Made by a program: the position numbers and the translations under genes
Origin: Streptomyces cyanogenus
GTDB lineage: Bacteria > Actinomycetota > Actinomycetes > Streptomycetales > Streptomycetaceae
Length of the DNA: 64,000 nucleotides
NCBI RefSeq assembly: GCF_017526105.1
Contig: NZ_CP071839.1
Span: 310,001-374,000, forward strand
Direction: 5' to 3'
Notes under the pieces: generated by a model
Database searches by the model: none
Told to the model about the DNA's origin: nothing
Seen by the model: the letters and a program-made list of their open reading frames with translations, nothing else
Shown: positions 26,366 to 34,609 of the stretch, in pieces
How the letters are laid out: each line of letters begins with the position of its first letter
Numbering within the stretch: position 1 is the stretch's first letter

Positions 26366-27141
26366 GCGAAGGAACCGGTGCCCGGGACTCGGTGGAGGGG
26401 AAGGTCGTGGTCGTCACCGGCGGCAGCTCGGGCATAGGCCGTGCCTCCGCCGCCGTATTCGCCGAGGCTGGCATGCGGGTCGTCATCGCCGCCCGCAACG
26501 AGGAGCGCGGCGCGGAGGCCGCGCACGAGATCCGATCGCGGGGCCACGAGGCCTGCTTCGTCCGCTGCGACGTCACCAGCCCGGACCAGGTCCGGAACCT
26601 GTTCGCACGAGTGGTCCAGCAGTACGGCCGGGTGGACTGCGCCTTCAACAACGCCGGTGTGTCCGGTGACGGACGCCTCGCGGACCTCACGCCGCAGGAC
26701 TTCGACCGGGCCTTCGCAGTCAACACCCGTGGCCTGTGGCTCTGCATGCGCGAGGAGCTGCGGTTGATGTCCGCCCAGGAAGACGGCGGCAGCATCGTCA
26801 ACAACACCTCGGTGCACGGCATCCGCACGATCTTCCCCGGAATCGGCGCCTACGTCGCGTCCAAGCACGCCGCGGTGGCCCTGACCCGGATGGCGGCCAT
26901 GGAACATGCGCGCGAGGGAGTCCGCGTCAACGCGGTCGCTCCCGGCCCCGTCGAGTCAGAGATGCTGGCTGCGTCGGAGGCGGCCGTCGGCGGTGCGACG
27001 ACCTGGCGCAGGCTGATCCCGTCCGGTGAGATCGGCACTCCGCGCCAGGTCGCCGACGTGGCGCTGTGGCTGTTCTCCGCCGCCTCCTCGTACGTCAACG
27101 GACAGGCCGTCGGCGTCGACGGGGGATTCCTCGCGACCTGA
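26362..27141 (+). CDS. Short-chain dehydrogenase/reductase in the cyclitol operon
   Basis: A 259-residue classical SDR. The cofactor motif is VVTGGSSGIGRASA, with AARNEERG following strand two. CAFNNAGVSG (N-N-A-G), the catalytic Ser in SIVNNTSVHG and the YVASK dyad complete the site. The end, SSYVNGQAVGVDGGFLAT, is typical. The GTG start overlaps the cyclase stop (GTGA), so the two proteins are translationally coupled. Likely reaction: reversible NAD(P)-dependent oxidation of a cyclitol hydroxyl or reduction of the valiolone ketone. Cofactor preference is uncertain. Confidence 0.9.
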   Translation: MSEGTGARDSVEGKVVVVTGGSSGIGRASAAVFAEAGMRVVIAARNEERGAEAAHEIRSRGHEACFVRCDVTSPDQVRNLFARVVQQYGRVDCAFNNAGVSGDGRLADLTPQDFDRAFAVNTRGLWLCMREELRLMSAQEDGGSIVNNTSVHGIRTIFPGIGAYVASKHAAVALTRMAAMEHAREGVRVNAVAPGPVESEMLAASEAAVGGATTWRRLIPSGEIGTPRQVADVALWLFSAASSYVNGQAVGVDGGFLAT

Positions 27142-27186
27142 GCCGCTCGCCTCCCTACCCCGCTTCACGGAGCGAAGGACACACCC

Positions 27187-28719
27187 ATGCAAAGCTTCAC
27201 TCCCTACGACTTCATCGTGGTCGGCGCGGGCGCGGCCGGCAGCGTCGTCGCCGCCCGGCTCAGCGAGGACCCCGCACGCAGCGTGCTGCTCCTCGAGGCC
27301 GGGCCACCGGACAGCGACCCGCGCATCGCCCGGCCCGCCTCCTGGCCGATGCTGCTCGGCGGCGAACTGGACTGGGGTTACCGGACCGTGCCGCAGAGGG
27401 CGCTCCACGGCAGACGGCTCGCCTGGCCGCGCGGCCGGGTCGTGGGCGGATCCGGGTCGATCAACGCCATGGTGCACATCCGGGGTGCCGCCTCCGACTT
27501 CGACGCCTGGCAGCACTGGGGCGGTGACACCTGGAACGCGCAGCACCTCCTGCCGTATCTGGAGGGCCTGGAAGGGCCCGCCCACGCCGCGCCGTACGGC
27601 AGTCTCCCCGTGGCGGAGAACACCGATCCGCACCCCTTCGCCGCCGCGTTCGTCGAGGCCGCGCAGAAGTACGGGCTGCCCGGCAACCCGGACTTCAACG
27701 CAGGCCGGCAGGAGGGTGTGGGCCTGTACCGCACGACCCGCACCTCCGGCACCCCCGGCGCTCCGGCCCGCCGCGGCAGTACCGCCCGTACCCACCTCGG
27801 GCCGGCCCTCCAACGCCCGAACCTCACCCTGGTGACGGATGCCGCAGTCCTCGGTCTCGTCACGGACGGCGACCGTGTCACCGGTGTCCGGGTCCGCCAC
27901 GACGGCACGGTGACCTCCGTGGCCTGCACGACGGAGGTCGTGGTGTGTGCCGGCGCCGTGGCCTCGCCGCAGCTTCTGCTGCTCAGCGGCCTGGGTCCCG
28001 CCGCCGACCTGCGGGCGCTGGACATCCCCGTGACCGTGGACCTGCCCGGCGTCGGCGCCAACCTCCACGACCACGTGCAGGTCTCGCTCGCCTACGACAC
28101 CGCCGAGGGCCACCCCGTCGCCGACTCCTCCAACCTCGGCGAGGCAGGCGGCTTCGTCCGCCTGGACAGCACGGCGGCCGAGCCCGAGGTGCAGCTGTCC
28201 TTCGCGCCGATGAAGGACCTCAACCACGCGGACCGGCTCGGACACGGATTCACCATCGGCCCGGGCGTCACCCGCCCCGTCAGCCGCGGCCGCCTCACCC
28301 TGGGCTCCGCGGACCCCGACGCACACCCGCTGATCGACCCCGCCTATCTGACGGACGCCGCCGACATGGACGTCCTGGCGGAGGGCGTGCGCATCGCCCG
28401 CGACATCGCCGCCACCGATCCGCTCGCCCGTCTGACCACCGGCCGTGCCCCGCTCGGCGCGAGAGCCACCCGCCGCGAGACGGAGGAGTTCGTGCGGGCC
28501 AACGCCCAGACACAGTTCCATCCGGTCGGCACCTGCCGTATCGGCCTCGACGGGGACTCCGACGCGGTTGTCGACCCCAGGCTCAGGGTGCGGGGCACCA
28601 GCGGGCTGCGGGTGGCCGACGCCTCCGTCATCCCCACCATGATCACCGGAAACATCCACGCCGCCGTGGCCGCGGTCGCCGAACGCGCGGCCCGATTCAT
28701 CCAGGACGACCATGCATGA
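27187..28719 (+). CDS. GMC-family FAD-dependent oxidoreductase in the cyclitol operon
   Basis: A 510-residue glucose-methanol-choline oxidoreductase. The dinucleotide motif DFIVVGAGAAGSVVAARLSE, the ADP-ribose Glu in LLLEAGPP, GRVVGGSGSINAMVHIRG, GAVASPQLLLLSGLG and the active-site pair QFHPVGTC (His) and TGNIHAAV (Asn in GNxH) are all present. GAAGGA lies before the ATG, 45 bases after the SDR stop. It would oxidise an alcohol to an aldehyde or ketone with FAD, and could act on the exocyclic hydroxymethyl or a ring hydroxyl of the C7 cyclitol. Cytosolic; no signal peptide. Confidence 0.9.
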   Translation: MQSFTPYDFIVVGAGAAGSVVAARLSEDPARSVLLLEAGPPDSDPRIARPASWPMLLGGELDWGYRTVPQRALHGRRLAWPRGRVVGGSGSINAMVHIRGAASDFDAWQHWGGDTWNAQHLLPYLEGLEGPAHAAPYGSLPVAENTDPHPFAAAFVEAAQKYGLPGNPDFNAGRQEGVGLYRTTRTSGTPGAPARRGSTARTHLGPALQRPNLTLVTDAAVLGLVTDGDRVTGVRVRHDGTVTSVACTTEVVVCAGAVASPQLLLLSGLGPAADLRALDIPVTVDLPGVGANLHDHVQVSLAYDTAEGHPVADSSNLGEAGGFVRLDSTAAEPEVQLSFAPMKDLNHADRLGHGFTIGPGVTRPVSRGRLTLGSADPDAHPLIDPAYLTDAADMDVLAEGVRIARDIAATDPLARLTTGRAPLGARATRRETEEFVRANAQTQFHPVGTCRIGLDGDSDAVVDPRLRVRGTSGLRVADASVIPTMITGNIHAAVAAVAERAARFIQDDHA

Positions 28720-28732
28720 CACGGGAGTACGC

Positions 28733-29773
28733 ATGACGGCACACGACGAGCGGGACAGCACCCTGCGCTGGGGTGTCCTGGGAGCCACCTCCTACATCGC
28801 CACCCACCTGATCCCGGCCATCACCGCGACGCACGGCTGCGCACTGACCGCAGTCGCCAGCCGCCCTGAACGGGCCGCCGCCGCGGCGGAACTCGGCCGC
28901 GCCCACGGCGCCACGGTCCACCCGGACTACAGGGCGCTCATCGCGGACCCCGCCGTCGACGCCGTCTACATACCACTGCCCAACACCCAGCACGTCGACT
29001 GGACCCTGCGGGCCCTGGAGGCCGGTAAGCACGTCCTGGTCGAGAAGCCCATGGCGATGGACGAGGAGGACTGCGCCCGGATCGAGAAGGCGGCCGAAGC
29101 GGCGTCCCGCACCGTGATGGAGGCGTTCATGTACCGCTTCCACCCCCAGCAGCGGCGCGCCGCCGAGATCCTCGCTTCCGGGAAGATCGGCGAACTGCGC
29201 GGGGTACGTGCGTCCTTCGCGTTCCGTATCGAGAGCGGCAGCGGCAACATCCGGCTGGACGCCGCGCTGGGCGGCGGAGCCACCTGGGACGTCGGCTGCT
29301 ATGCCGTCGACGTCCCGCTGTTCTTCTTCGGCCGGGCCCCCGGGCAGGTCAGCGCCCACTTCAGCAGCCGCCCCGGCCTCGCCGTGGACACCAGCGCGGT
29401 CGCGACGATGGACTTCGGCCAGGGGCACTTCGCAGTCGTCGACTACAGCATCGACTACGGCCCGCGCGCAGCCTACGAGCTCCAGGGCACGCGCGGCACC
29501 CTCATGGTGCGCAACGCCTGGGCGATGGACGGTGAGGACGGGGTCGTCACCGTGCTCACCGAGGACGGCGTCCACGAGGAGACCGTCCCGTCGGCCAACC
29601 ACTACCAGCTCCAGGTCGAGGCGTTCGCGGCAGCCGTACGCGACGGTGCCCCCGCTCCTGTGCCGCTCGCCGACTCCCGGCGTACGGCACGTGTGGGCAG
29701 GGCGTTCGTGGCGTCGGCCGCCGCCGGCGGCGCCGCCGTGGTCACCTCTGCGCAGGAGACGGAGGGCCGGTGA
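28733..29773 (+). CDS. Gfo/Idh/MocA-family dehydrogenase in the cyclitol operon
   Basis: About 346 residues. The N-terminal Rossmann domain (WGVLGATSYIATHLIPAI) contains the family hallmark EKPM in GKHVLVEKPMAMDEEDC, and the substrate domain contains VMEAFMYRFHPQQRRA and GATWDVGCYAVDVPLFFFG. It resembles the sugar and dihydrodiol dehydrogenase branch. The ATG at 28733 follows GGGAG and is preferred; an ATG at 28712 overlaps the preceding stop. Inositol or sugar dehydrogenation fits a cyclitol pathway; direction and site are not predictable. Confidence 0.88.
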   Translation: MTAHDERDSTLRWGVLGATSYIATHLIPAITATHGCALTAVASRPERAAAAAELGRAHGATVHPDYRALIADPAVDAVYIPLPNTQHVDWTLRALEAGKHVLVEKPMAMDEEDCARIEKAAEAASRTVMEAFMYRFHPQQRRAAEILASGKIGELRGVRASFAFRIESGSGNIRLDAALGGGATWDVGCYAVDVPLFFFGRAPGQVSAHFSSRPGLAVDTSAVATMDFGQGHFAVVDYSIDYGPRAAYELQGTRGTLMVRNAWAMDGEDGVVTVLTEDGVHEETVPSANHYQLQVEAFAAAVRDGAPAPVPLADSRRTARVGRAFVASAAAGGAAVVTSAQETEGR

Positions 29774-31095
29774 TTCCGACGAGGTCACCAGCGGCGGCCC
29801 GCACGCTGACGGTCTGCGTCGCCTCCGTCGGGGGGCTGCTCTTCGGCTACGGCACCGGCGTCATCGCCGGCGCCCTGCCGCTGGTGACCGCCGAATATGG
29901 CCTGTCGTCCTGGTCGCAGGGCGCCGCCGTGTCGGCCGCCCTGCTGGGAGCCGCACTGACGGCTCCCAGCAGCGGCAGGCTCGCGGACCGCTTCGGCCGT
30001 CTGCCGGTGATCGGCACCGCGGCGGGGGTGTACGCGGTGGGGAGCCTTGCGTCCGCGGCCGCCACCGGGGCCGCATCGCTCCTCGCCGGGCGTTTCCTGG
30101 TCGGTCTGTCCCTGGGCGCCACCTCCTTCGCCGTACCGCTGTACATCTCGGAGATCGCACCGCCCGCCCGCCGGGGCGCGCTGGTCACGCTCAACCAGCT
30201 CATGATCACCATCGGTCTGCTGCTGTCCTACGTCGTCGCCTACGCCCTGGAACCGGCCGGCGCCTGGCGTTGGATGCTGGGCGTCGGCATCGTTCCGGCT
30301 CTGCTCCTGCTGGCCGGGACCTGCCTGGTCCACGAGTCGCCGGACTGGCTGCGCAGCCGCGGTCACGACGCACGGGCGGCGCTGTCGGCGGCCCGACTCG
30401 GTCTCGGGCCGGTCGACGGCCCCGCTCCGGTGACTGTGCGGCGGGGTATCGGCCTGCGCCCGGCCTGCGCGCTGGCGGGCCGCCGGTGGGTGGCGCTGGG
30501 TCTTGCGATCGCGGTCCTGGTCCACCTGACCGGCCTGAACACGGCTGTCTACTACGCCCCCACGATCCTGGCCTCAGGCGGTCTGACCCCGGCCGGAGGG
30601 ATCGTCGGATCGATCCTGGTGGGCCTGTGCAACGTCATGGCCACGGTGATCACCGTGCTGTTCCTCGACCGCTGGGGGCGACGCCCGCTGATGATCGGCG
30701 GACTCGTTGTCATGGCGTTCACCGCTGTGGCGATCGCCGCGGCCGAACTCTCCGGCGACCGAGGGGCCGTCGCCGCCCTGTTGCTGTGCCTCTTCATCAC
30801 GGCCGGTGCCGTCGGACCGGCGGCGGTGTTCTGGGTGTACATCGCGGAGATCTACCCTTCCCAGGCCCGAGGAGCGCTGATGAGCCTGGCGACAGCGGCG
30901 CACTGGGCGGCGGATTTCGTGGTGGCCACGACGTTCCTCCCGCTGGTCCAGCACCTGTCACTGGCCGGGACGTTCGCACTGTACGCCGGGATCACCGGGG
31001 CGTCGGCGCTGGCACTGGCCCGGTACATGCCCGAGACGCGGGGTAGGCCACTGGTGGCCGCCGCGCAGCCGGCATCCGTCCGCGTCGCGGAGTGA
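29770..31095 (+). CDS. Sugar-porter family MFS transporter in the cyclitol operon
   Basis: A 441-residue, 12-helix membrane protein. Signature motifs are GLLFGYGTGVIAGALPLV in helix 1, GRLADRFGRLPV (loop 2-3), YISEIAPPARRGALVTLNQL, the matching second-half loop DRWGRRPLMIGG, AEIYPSQARGALMS and the closing PETRGRP. These place it with myo-inositol/hexose proton symporters. The GTG start overlaps the preceding stop by four bases. It could import a sugar or polyol substrate or pass the cyclitol product; the operon contains no other transporter. Confidence 0.9.
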   Translation: MIPTRSPAAARTLTVCVASVGGLLFGYGTGVIAGALPLVTAEYGLSSWSQGAAVSAALLGAALTAPSSGRLADRFGRLPVIGTAAGVYAVGSLASAAATGAASLLAGRFLVGLSLGATSFAVPLYISEIAPPARRGALVTLNQLMITIGLLLSYVVAYALEPAGAWRWMLGVGIVPALLLLAGTCLVHESPDWLRSRGHDARAALSAARLGLGPVDGPAPVTVRRGIGLRPACALAGRRWVALGLAIAVLVHLTGLNTAVYYAPTILASGGLTPAGGIVGSILVGLCNVMATVITVLFLDRWGRRPLMIGGLVVMAFTAVAIAAAELSGDRGAVAALLLCLFITAGAVGPAAVFWVYIAEIYPSQARGALMSLATAAHWAADFVVATTFLPLVQHLSLAGTFALYAGITGASALALARYMPETRGRPLVAAAQPASVRVAE

Positions 31096-31222
31096 CGCGG
31101 ACGGTGACCACAGCCCGACCGCGCACCACAGCCCAGGTGCGAAGGTCCGACCGTTCGCACGGACTGCGGCCCGGGCTCCCCCTCTGGCGAACACGACCCG
31201 CTCCGGAACCGGAAAGGCACAC

Positions 31223-31837
31223 ATGCACCCCGATCTCTCCCCCCGCCACGCCAGTTGTCTGCTCTTCGACTGGGACGGCACCCTGGTCGACAGCCAGTAC
31301 GCCAACTACCGGGCGATGGCGGCCGTTCTGTCCAGCGAGGGCGTGGACCTGGAGCAGGCGTGGTTCGACGCGCGCACGGGACTGTCGTCGGCGGAGATGA
31401 TCCGCACCCTGGTCGACGAGCGCTCCCTGCGGCTCTCGCGCCCTGTGGAAGATCTCGTCGCCGACCGCGACCGGATGTTCCTGGAAGAGGCCCACACCGT
31501 ACGGCCGCACCAGGAAGTGCTCCAGGTCGTCGAGGCCATGCGCGGCCGGGTCCCCATGGCGGTGGCGTCCGGCGGAGCGCGCCACGTCATCGAGGCGACC
31601 CTGCGCCACCAGCCGTTCCACAGCCACTTCGACGCCCTCGTCACCCGTGACGACGTCGACCGTGGAAAGCCCGCCCCCGACATCTTCCTGCACGCGGCGG
31701 AACTGCTCGGGGCCCACCCCTCGCGCTGCACCGTCTACGAGGACAGCGACGAGGGCGTCGAGGCAGCCCACGCGGCGGGTATGACCGTCATCGACGTGCG
31801 CCCCTACACCCGCCTCCGCTTCCGTTCCGGCACCTGA
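31223..31837 (+). CDS. HAD phosphatase (beta-PGM/sugar-phosphatase type) in the cyclitol operon
   Basis: A 204-residue HAD subfamily I phosphatase. Motif I is LLFDWDGTLVDSQ (nucleophile and acid Asp), motif II VASGGARHVIEATL, motif III GKPAPDIFLHAAELLG and motif IV TVYEDSDEGVEAA. An alpha-helical cap lies between motifs I and II. Length and motifs match small sugar-phosphate phosphatases. GGAAAGG precedes the ATG. It lies 127 bases after the transporter and may have its own promoter. EEVS releases phosphate itself, so this enzyme must act on another phosphorylated intermediate or the substrate pool. No kinase gene is present in the window. Confidence 0.85.
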   Translation: MHPDLSPRHASCLLFDWDGTLVDSQYANYRAMAAVLSSEGVDLEQAWFDARTGLSSAEMIRTLVDERSLRLSRPVEDLVADRDRMFLEEAHTVRPHQEVLQVVEAMRGRVPMAVASGGARHVIEATLRHQPFHSHFDALVTRDDVDRGKPAPDIFLHAAELLGAHPSRCTVYEDSDEGVEAAHAAGMTVIDVRPYTRLRFRSGT

Positions 31838-31998
31838 AGCCGATTGCCGCCCCGGCGGTTGACGGAGAGGGCGTCCCGGGCCGTTCGCTGCCGAGTCCCG
31901 ACGGCCTGCTGCACGGAGTGAGCAGCGGGCGGCGGGCCGAGGCGGCAACCGGCCCGCGCCGAGGAGGTCGATTCCTCAGCAAGATGATTTGTGCGCCC

Positions 31999-32538
31999 TC
32001 AACAGGGAACGTTGATGCTGTAGGTGCGCTGGCCCGAGTCGAGGGCCTGGTCGCTCCCCCAGTACGGCCCGACCTGGTGGTATGTCATGGTGACGCTGTA
32101 GGTGCCGCAGACGGTCGTCGACAGGGCCGCGCTTGCTGAACCGGCGGCGGAGGTCTGCCGGCCACTGACGCCGTAGCTGTGGCTGGTGCCGCCGACGCCG
32201 GCCGCGCCCTTGGCGTCCCAGGACGCCGGGGAACCGCTGCTCGCGTAGTACCAGGCGCTGCCCCAGTAGTACTGGACCTGTCGCGTGTTGACGACGACGG
32301 AGACCGCTCCGCTGGAATCGGCCTGCAAGCACAGCTGAACCTCGGCGTAGGTCCACTGACCGTTGCCGTAGAAGCTTTCGGTCGGACCGCAGTAGGTGCC
32401 GGCCGGGGCAGCGGCGCGCTCTTGGGCGGCTGCCGGTGCGGCCAGGGACGCACCGGCCAGGGCGATGGCCGCAGCACCGACCCCGATGGCTGCGGATCGT
32501 CTGCCGGCGGGGGTGGTGGTGCGTCCGGTGAGTCGCAT
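31999..32538 (-). CDS. Secreted protein of unknown function
   Basis: A 179-residue exported protein. The ATG at 32538 is behind AGGAGG at eight bases. The signal peptide has an arginine-rich n-region, a hydrophobic core (AAIGVGAAAIALAGASLA) and a likely AAA-Q cleavage. The mature part has four cysteines, including YCGPTESFYGNGQWTYAEVQ near its start and a C-terminal INVPC. It is rich in Tyr, Trp, Ser and Gly, like small beta-sandwich exoproteins. I do not recognise the family. It is convergent with the cyclitol operon's last gene, and its promoter lies in 32540-32770, where I see no other gene. Confidence 0.65.
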   Translation of the reverse strand: MRLTGRTTTPAGRRSAAIGVGAAAIALAGASLAAPAAAQERAAAPAGTYCGPTESFYGNGQWTYAEVQLCLQADSSGAVSVVVNTRQVQYYWGSAWYYASSGSPASWDAKGAAGVGGTSHSYGVSGRQTSAAGSASAALSTTVCGTYSVTMTYHQVGPYWGSDQALDSGQRTYSINVPC

Positions 32539-32773
32539 GGTCGGCCCTCCTGTTTCCGCGTGACGCCCCTGGTCAGCGGGGCATGACCAGGACAGCAGTC
32601 CCCTGTCTGGCCGGGTGGTGTTATGTACGCGGTTCACTCGGTCGGGTAGGGCTGAGACATCGACCTCGCGGCCGCTATCACCCGCATGGGCAACAGTCGG
32701 ACCGTAGCCAGCAACGACGCCCGCCCGATGGCGGTATGCCGCCGCGCGCCTTCACGCCGCCGGAACGCCTGTT

Positions 32774-32960
32774 CTAGCCCGGTGAGCGTGGCCAATGGTT
32801 CAGGCTGCGGTGGATGCGTGGGTGTTCCCGGTCGGTGTCGATCCAGGGGTGTAGCCGGGGCCAGGCGGTGATCAGCGCTTCGTGGGCGAGGCTGACGACG
32901 TCGTGGCCAAGGGTGAGCAGACGTGCGCGGACCAGGTGTTCACGACGACGGCCGTGGCGA
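32774..32960 (-). pseudogene. nSTAND1-domain C-terminal fragment
   Basis: ARLLTLGHDVVSLAHEALIT, then AWPRLHPWIDTDREHPRIHR, ends in a stop at 32774. This is the conserved end of the nSTAND1/NTPase module of large Streptomyces helix-turn-helix-WD40 or trypsin/caspase-linked STAND proteins. The P-loop, sensor and repeat regions are missing. Decayed. Confidence 0.65.
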
Positions 32961-33011
32961 CGGCGCCACCGGTGCGGGGCTCGGCCGCCGCCTCTGCGGC
33001 CGCCTCATCGA

Positions 33012-33614
33012 CTACGACTGCAATGTGGCAGGCGGGGCCGGTGGGCCCTGGATCTCCAGGACGACCGCGGTTCCAGCGACAGTCCGGTCCTCGTGCATGG
33101 TGATCACTTGGCCGGTCTGAAGCTGCTGCCACTTCGACGGGGAGAGCGGTGCCAGACGCACCGTGGCCTGCCCTCCGGGCTCCATGAAAGGCGTGAACTC
33201 CACCCAAAGGGCGGCGATGTGGAGGTCGGGTTCGGCTGTCGGGAGTTTTCCTCCGGTGTTCCACATCGGTCGTAGGACACCGGCTCCGGAGAAAGGTGTC
33301 TGCCGGCGGGCCTCGTCAGCTGGTCTGAGGGTGAGGTCGGCTCGAATGATGCCGTTGCGGGTCTCGAAGCACCGCCAGTGACACCAGGCCGCGCTCCTGT
33401 CGAGTCGCAACTGCTCGGCGGCGGTGGCGAGGGTCTGCCAGAAGGCGAGCGGAAGCGGGTGGACATCACCAAGCTCCTCCAACAGGTCGAGAGCGACTTC
33501 CCACTCGTCGTGGACGAGGTACTCCCAGACGTCGTTCACCGTGATGTCGTTCTCGGTGGCGACGGCTTCGGGGACCAGCAGTGAGGCGGCTTCCAGCAGC
33601 TTGGGAACGTCCAT
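33012..33614 (-). CDS. Hypothetical protein, possible immunity-type
   Basis: A 200-residue soluble protein. The helical N-terminal half (LLVPEAVATENDITVNDVWE, then LLEELGDVHPLPLAFWQTLA) is followed by a beta-rich half (HIAALWVEFTPFMEPGGQAT, ending EDRTVAGTAVVLEI). No catalytic motif is visible. Small helical-plus-beta proteins of this type often neighbour polymorphic toxins, but I cannot name the family. Its ATG abuts an istB fragment in the same frame and lacks a good ribosome site, so the original 5' region was probably lost to the insertion. Confidence 0.55.
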   Translation of the reverse strand: MDVPKLLEAASLLVPEAVATENDITVNDVWEYLVHDEWEVALDLLEELGDVHPLPLAFWQTLATAAEQLRLDRSAAWCHWRCFETRNGIIRADLTLRPADEARRQTPFSGAGVLRPMWNTGGKLPTAEPDLHIAALWVEFTPFMEPGGQATVRLAPLSPSKWQQLQTGQVITMHEDRTVAGTAVVLEIQGPPAPPATLQS

Positions 33615-33725
33615 GCCTGGATTCTGGGTGTCCAGGGCGATCAGCAGGTGGGACTTGCCGGTGCCGGTGTCGCCGATCAGGCAGAGAGGCTGTCCCTTCT
33701 TGATCCCTCGCAGCTCGGGAGGGTG
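33615..33725 (-). pseudogene. istB Walker A fragment
   Basis: GQPLCLIGDTGTGKSHLLIA, the P-loop of an IS21 helper ATPase, continues in frame into the downstream gene at 33614. Only about 35 codons remain. An in-frame TGA lies upstream. Confidence 0.75.
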
Positions 33726-33870
33726 GGTTCTTCACGGTCACGCCCACCAAGCCGACAGATCGGACCGTCCGGTCCGGTCGCGCCCCGGGCGAACCGCCTG
33801 AGCCTGGGGGCGACACCGCTCTGCTCCTCGCGGTCCCTATGATCTTCGACCTCATCGAGGAAGGGCTCGT

Positions 33871-34416
33871 ATGGCCTTTGGAGAACATGTGGAACGGGTC
33901 GCCGCCGAGGTCGTCGGAGAGTTCCCGGCGGACAGCGGGATCTACGCGGTGACGTTCCGCATCGACAGCGTCGACCAGGATCCGCGGCTTCCGTACCTGG
34001 CGATCGGCTACACGACCGAGGCCGACGCTACGGCGGCGGCGCAGCAGACGCCGGATGCCTGGGAGGCACGCTGGAGTTATGCGTTCTTCCCCGAGACGGG
34101 ACTCGAAGGGGTGAGGACCGTCGGACGTGACCCTGACGGCGCGCGGTCGCACCGGCGGGAGGCCGAGGCCCGGGGGCTCTGGTACGAGGACGACGACGAG
34201 GCGGACGGCCGCGACGAACGGCTGGTCGAGTGGTTCTACGAGGTGTGCGTCGCGGCGGCCAGGCGCCTCCACGACAGCGGCCGGATCGTGGCGGTGCTGG
34301 GGCGGCCGGTGCCGGTGATCCTCTACGACATGTTCGACCCGGACGCGATGTTCGAGCTGACGTCGAGCGCCAATCCGGCGGACCTGGTCGCCGACTTCAT
34401 GGCGGAGGCACCCTGA
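33871..34416 (+). CDS. Hypothetical acidic protein (DUF4303-like)
   Basis: A 181-residue strongly acidic protein with GAGGAAGGG before the ATG. It has an alpha/beta look: SGIYAVTFRIDSVDQDPRLP, LAIGYTTEADATAAAQQTPD, EWFYEVCVAAARRLHDSGRI and VPVILYDMFDPDAMFELT. The layout resembles DUF4303-type immunity proteins, but this is a pattern judgement only. It is surrounded by other immunity-like and relic genes. Confidence 0.6.
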   Translation: MAFGEHVERVAAEVVGEFPADSGIYAVTFRIDSVDQDPRLPYLAIGYTTEADATAAAQQTPDAWEARWSYAFFPETGLEGVRTVGRDPDGARSHRREAEARGLWYEDDDEADGRDERLVEWFYEVCVAAARRLHDSGRIVAVLGRPVPVILYDMFDPDAMFELTSSANPADLVADFMAEAP

Positions 34417-34609
34417 CGCCCGGTCACCGTCCGCGCCCTGACATCCGGTCACCGCCGGTCCGCACCCCTCGCGTGTGACAGCGGCGTACGGAACACGTCA
34501 CAGAGCTCGTACCGTCGGCCACCGTGGCTTCCCCGGAGCTCCGCCGGGTGGGATGTTTACCCGCCGGAGCGGCCCGCGGCGGGCCGCGGACAGCCATCGG
34601 GGGGACACC

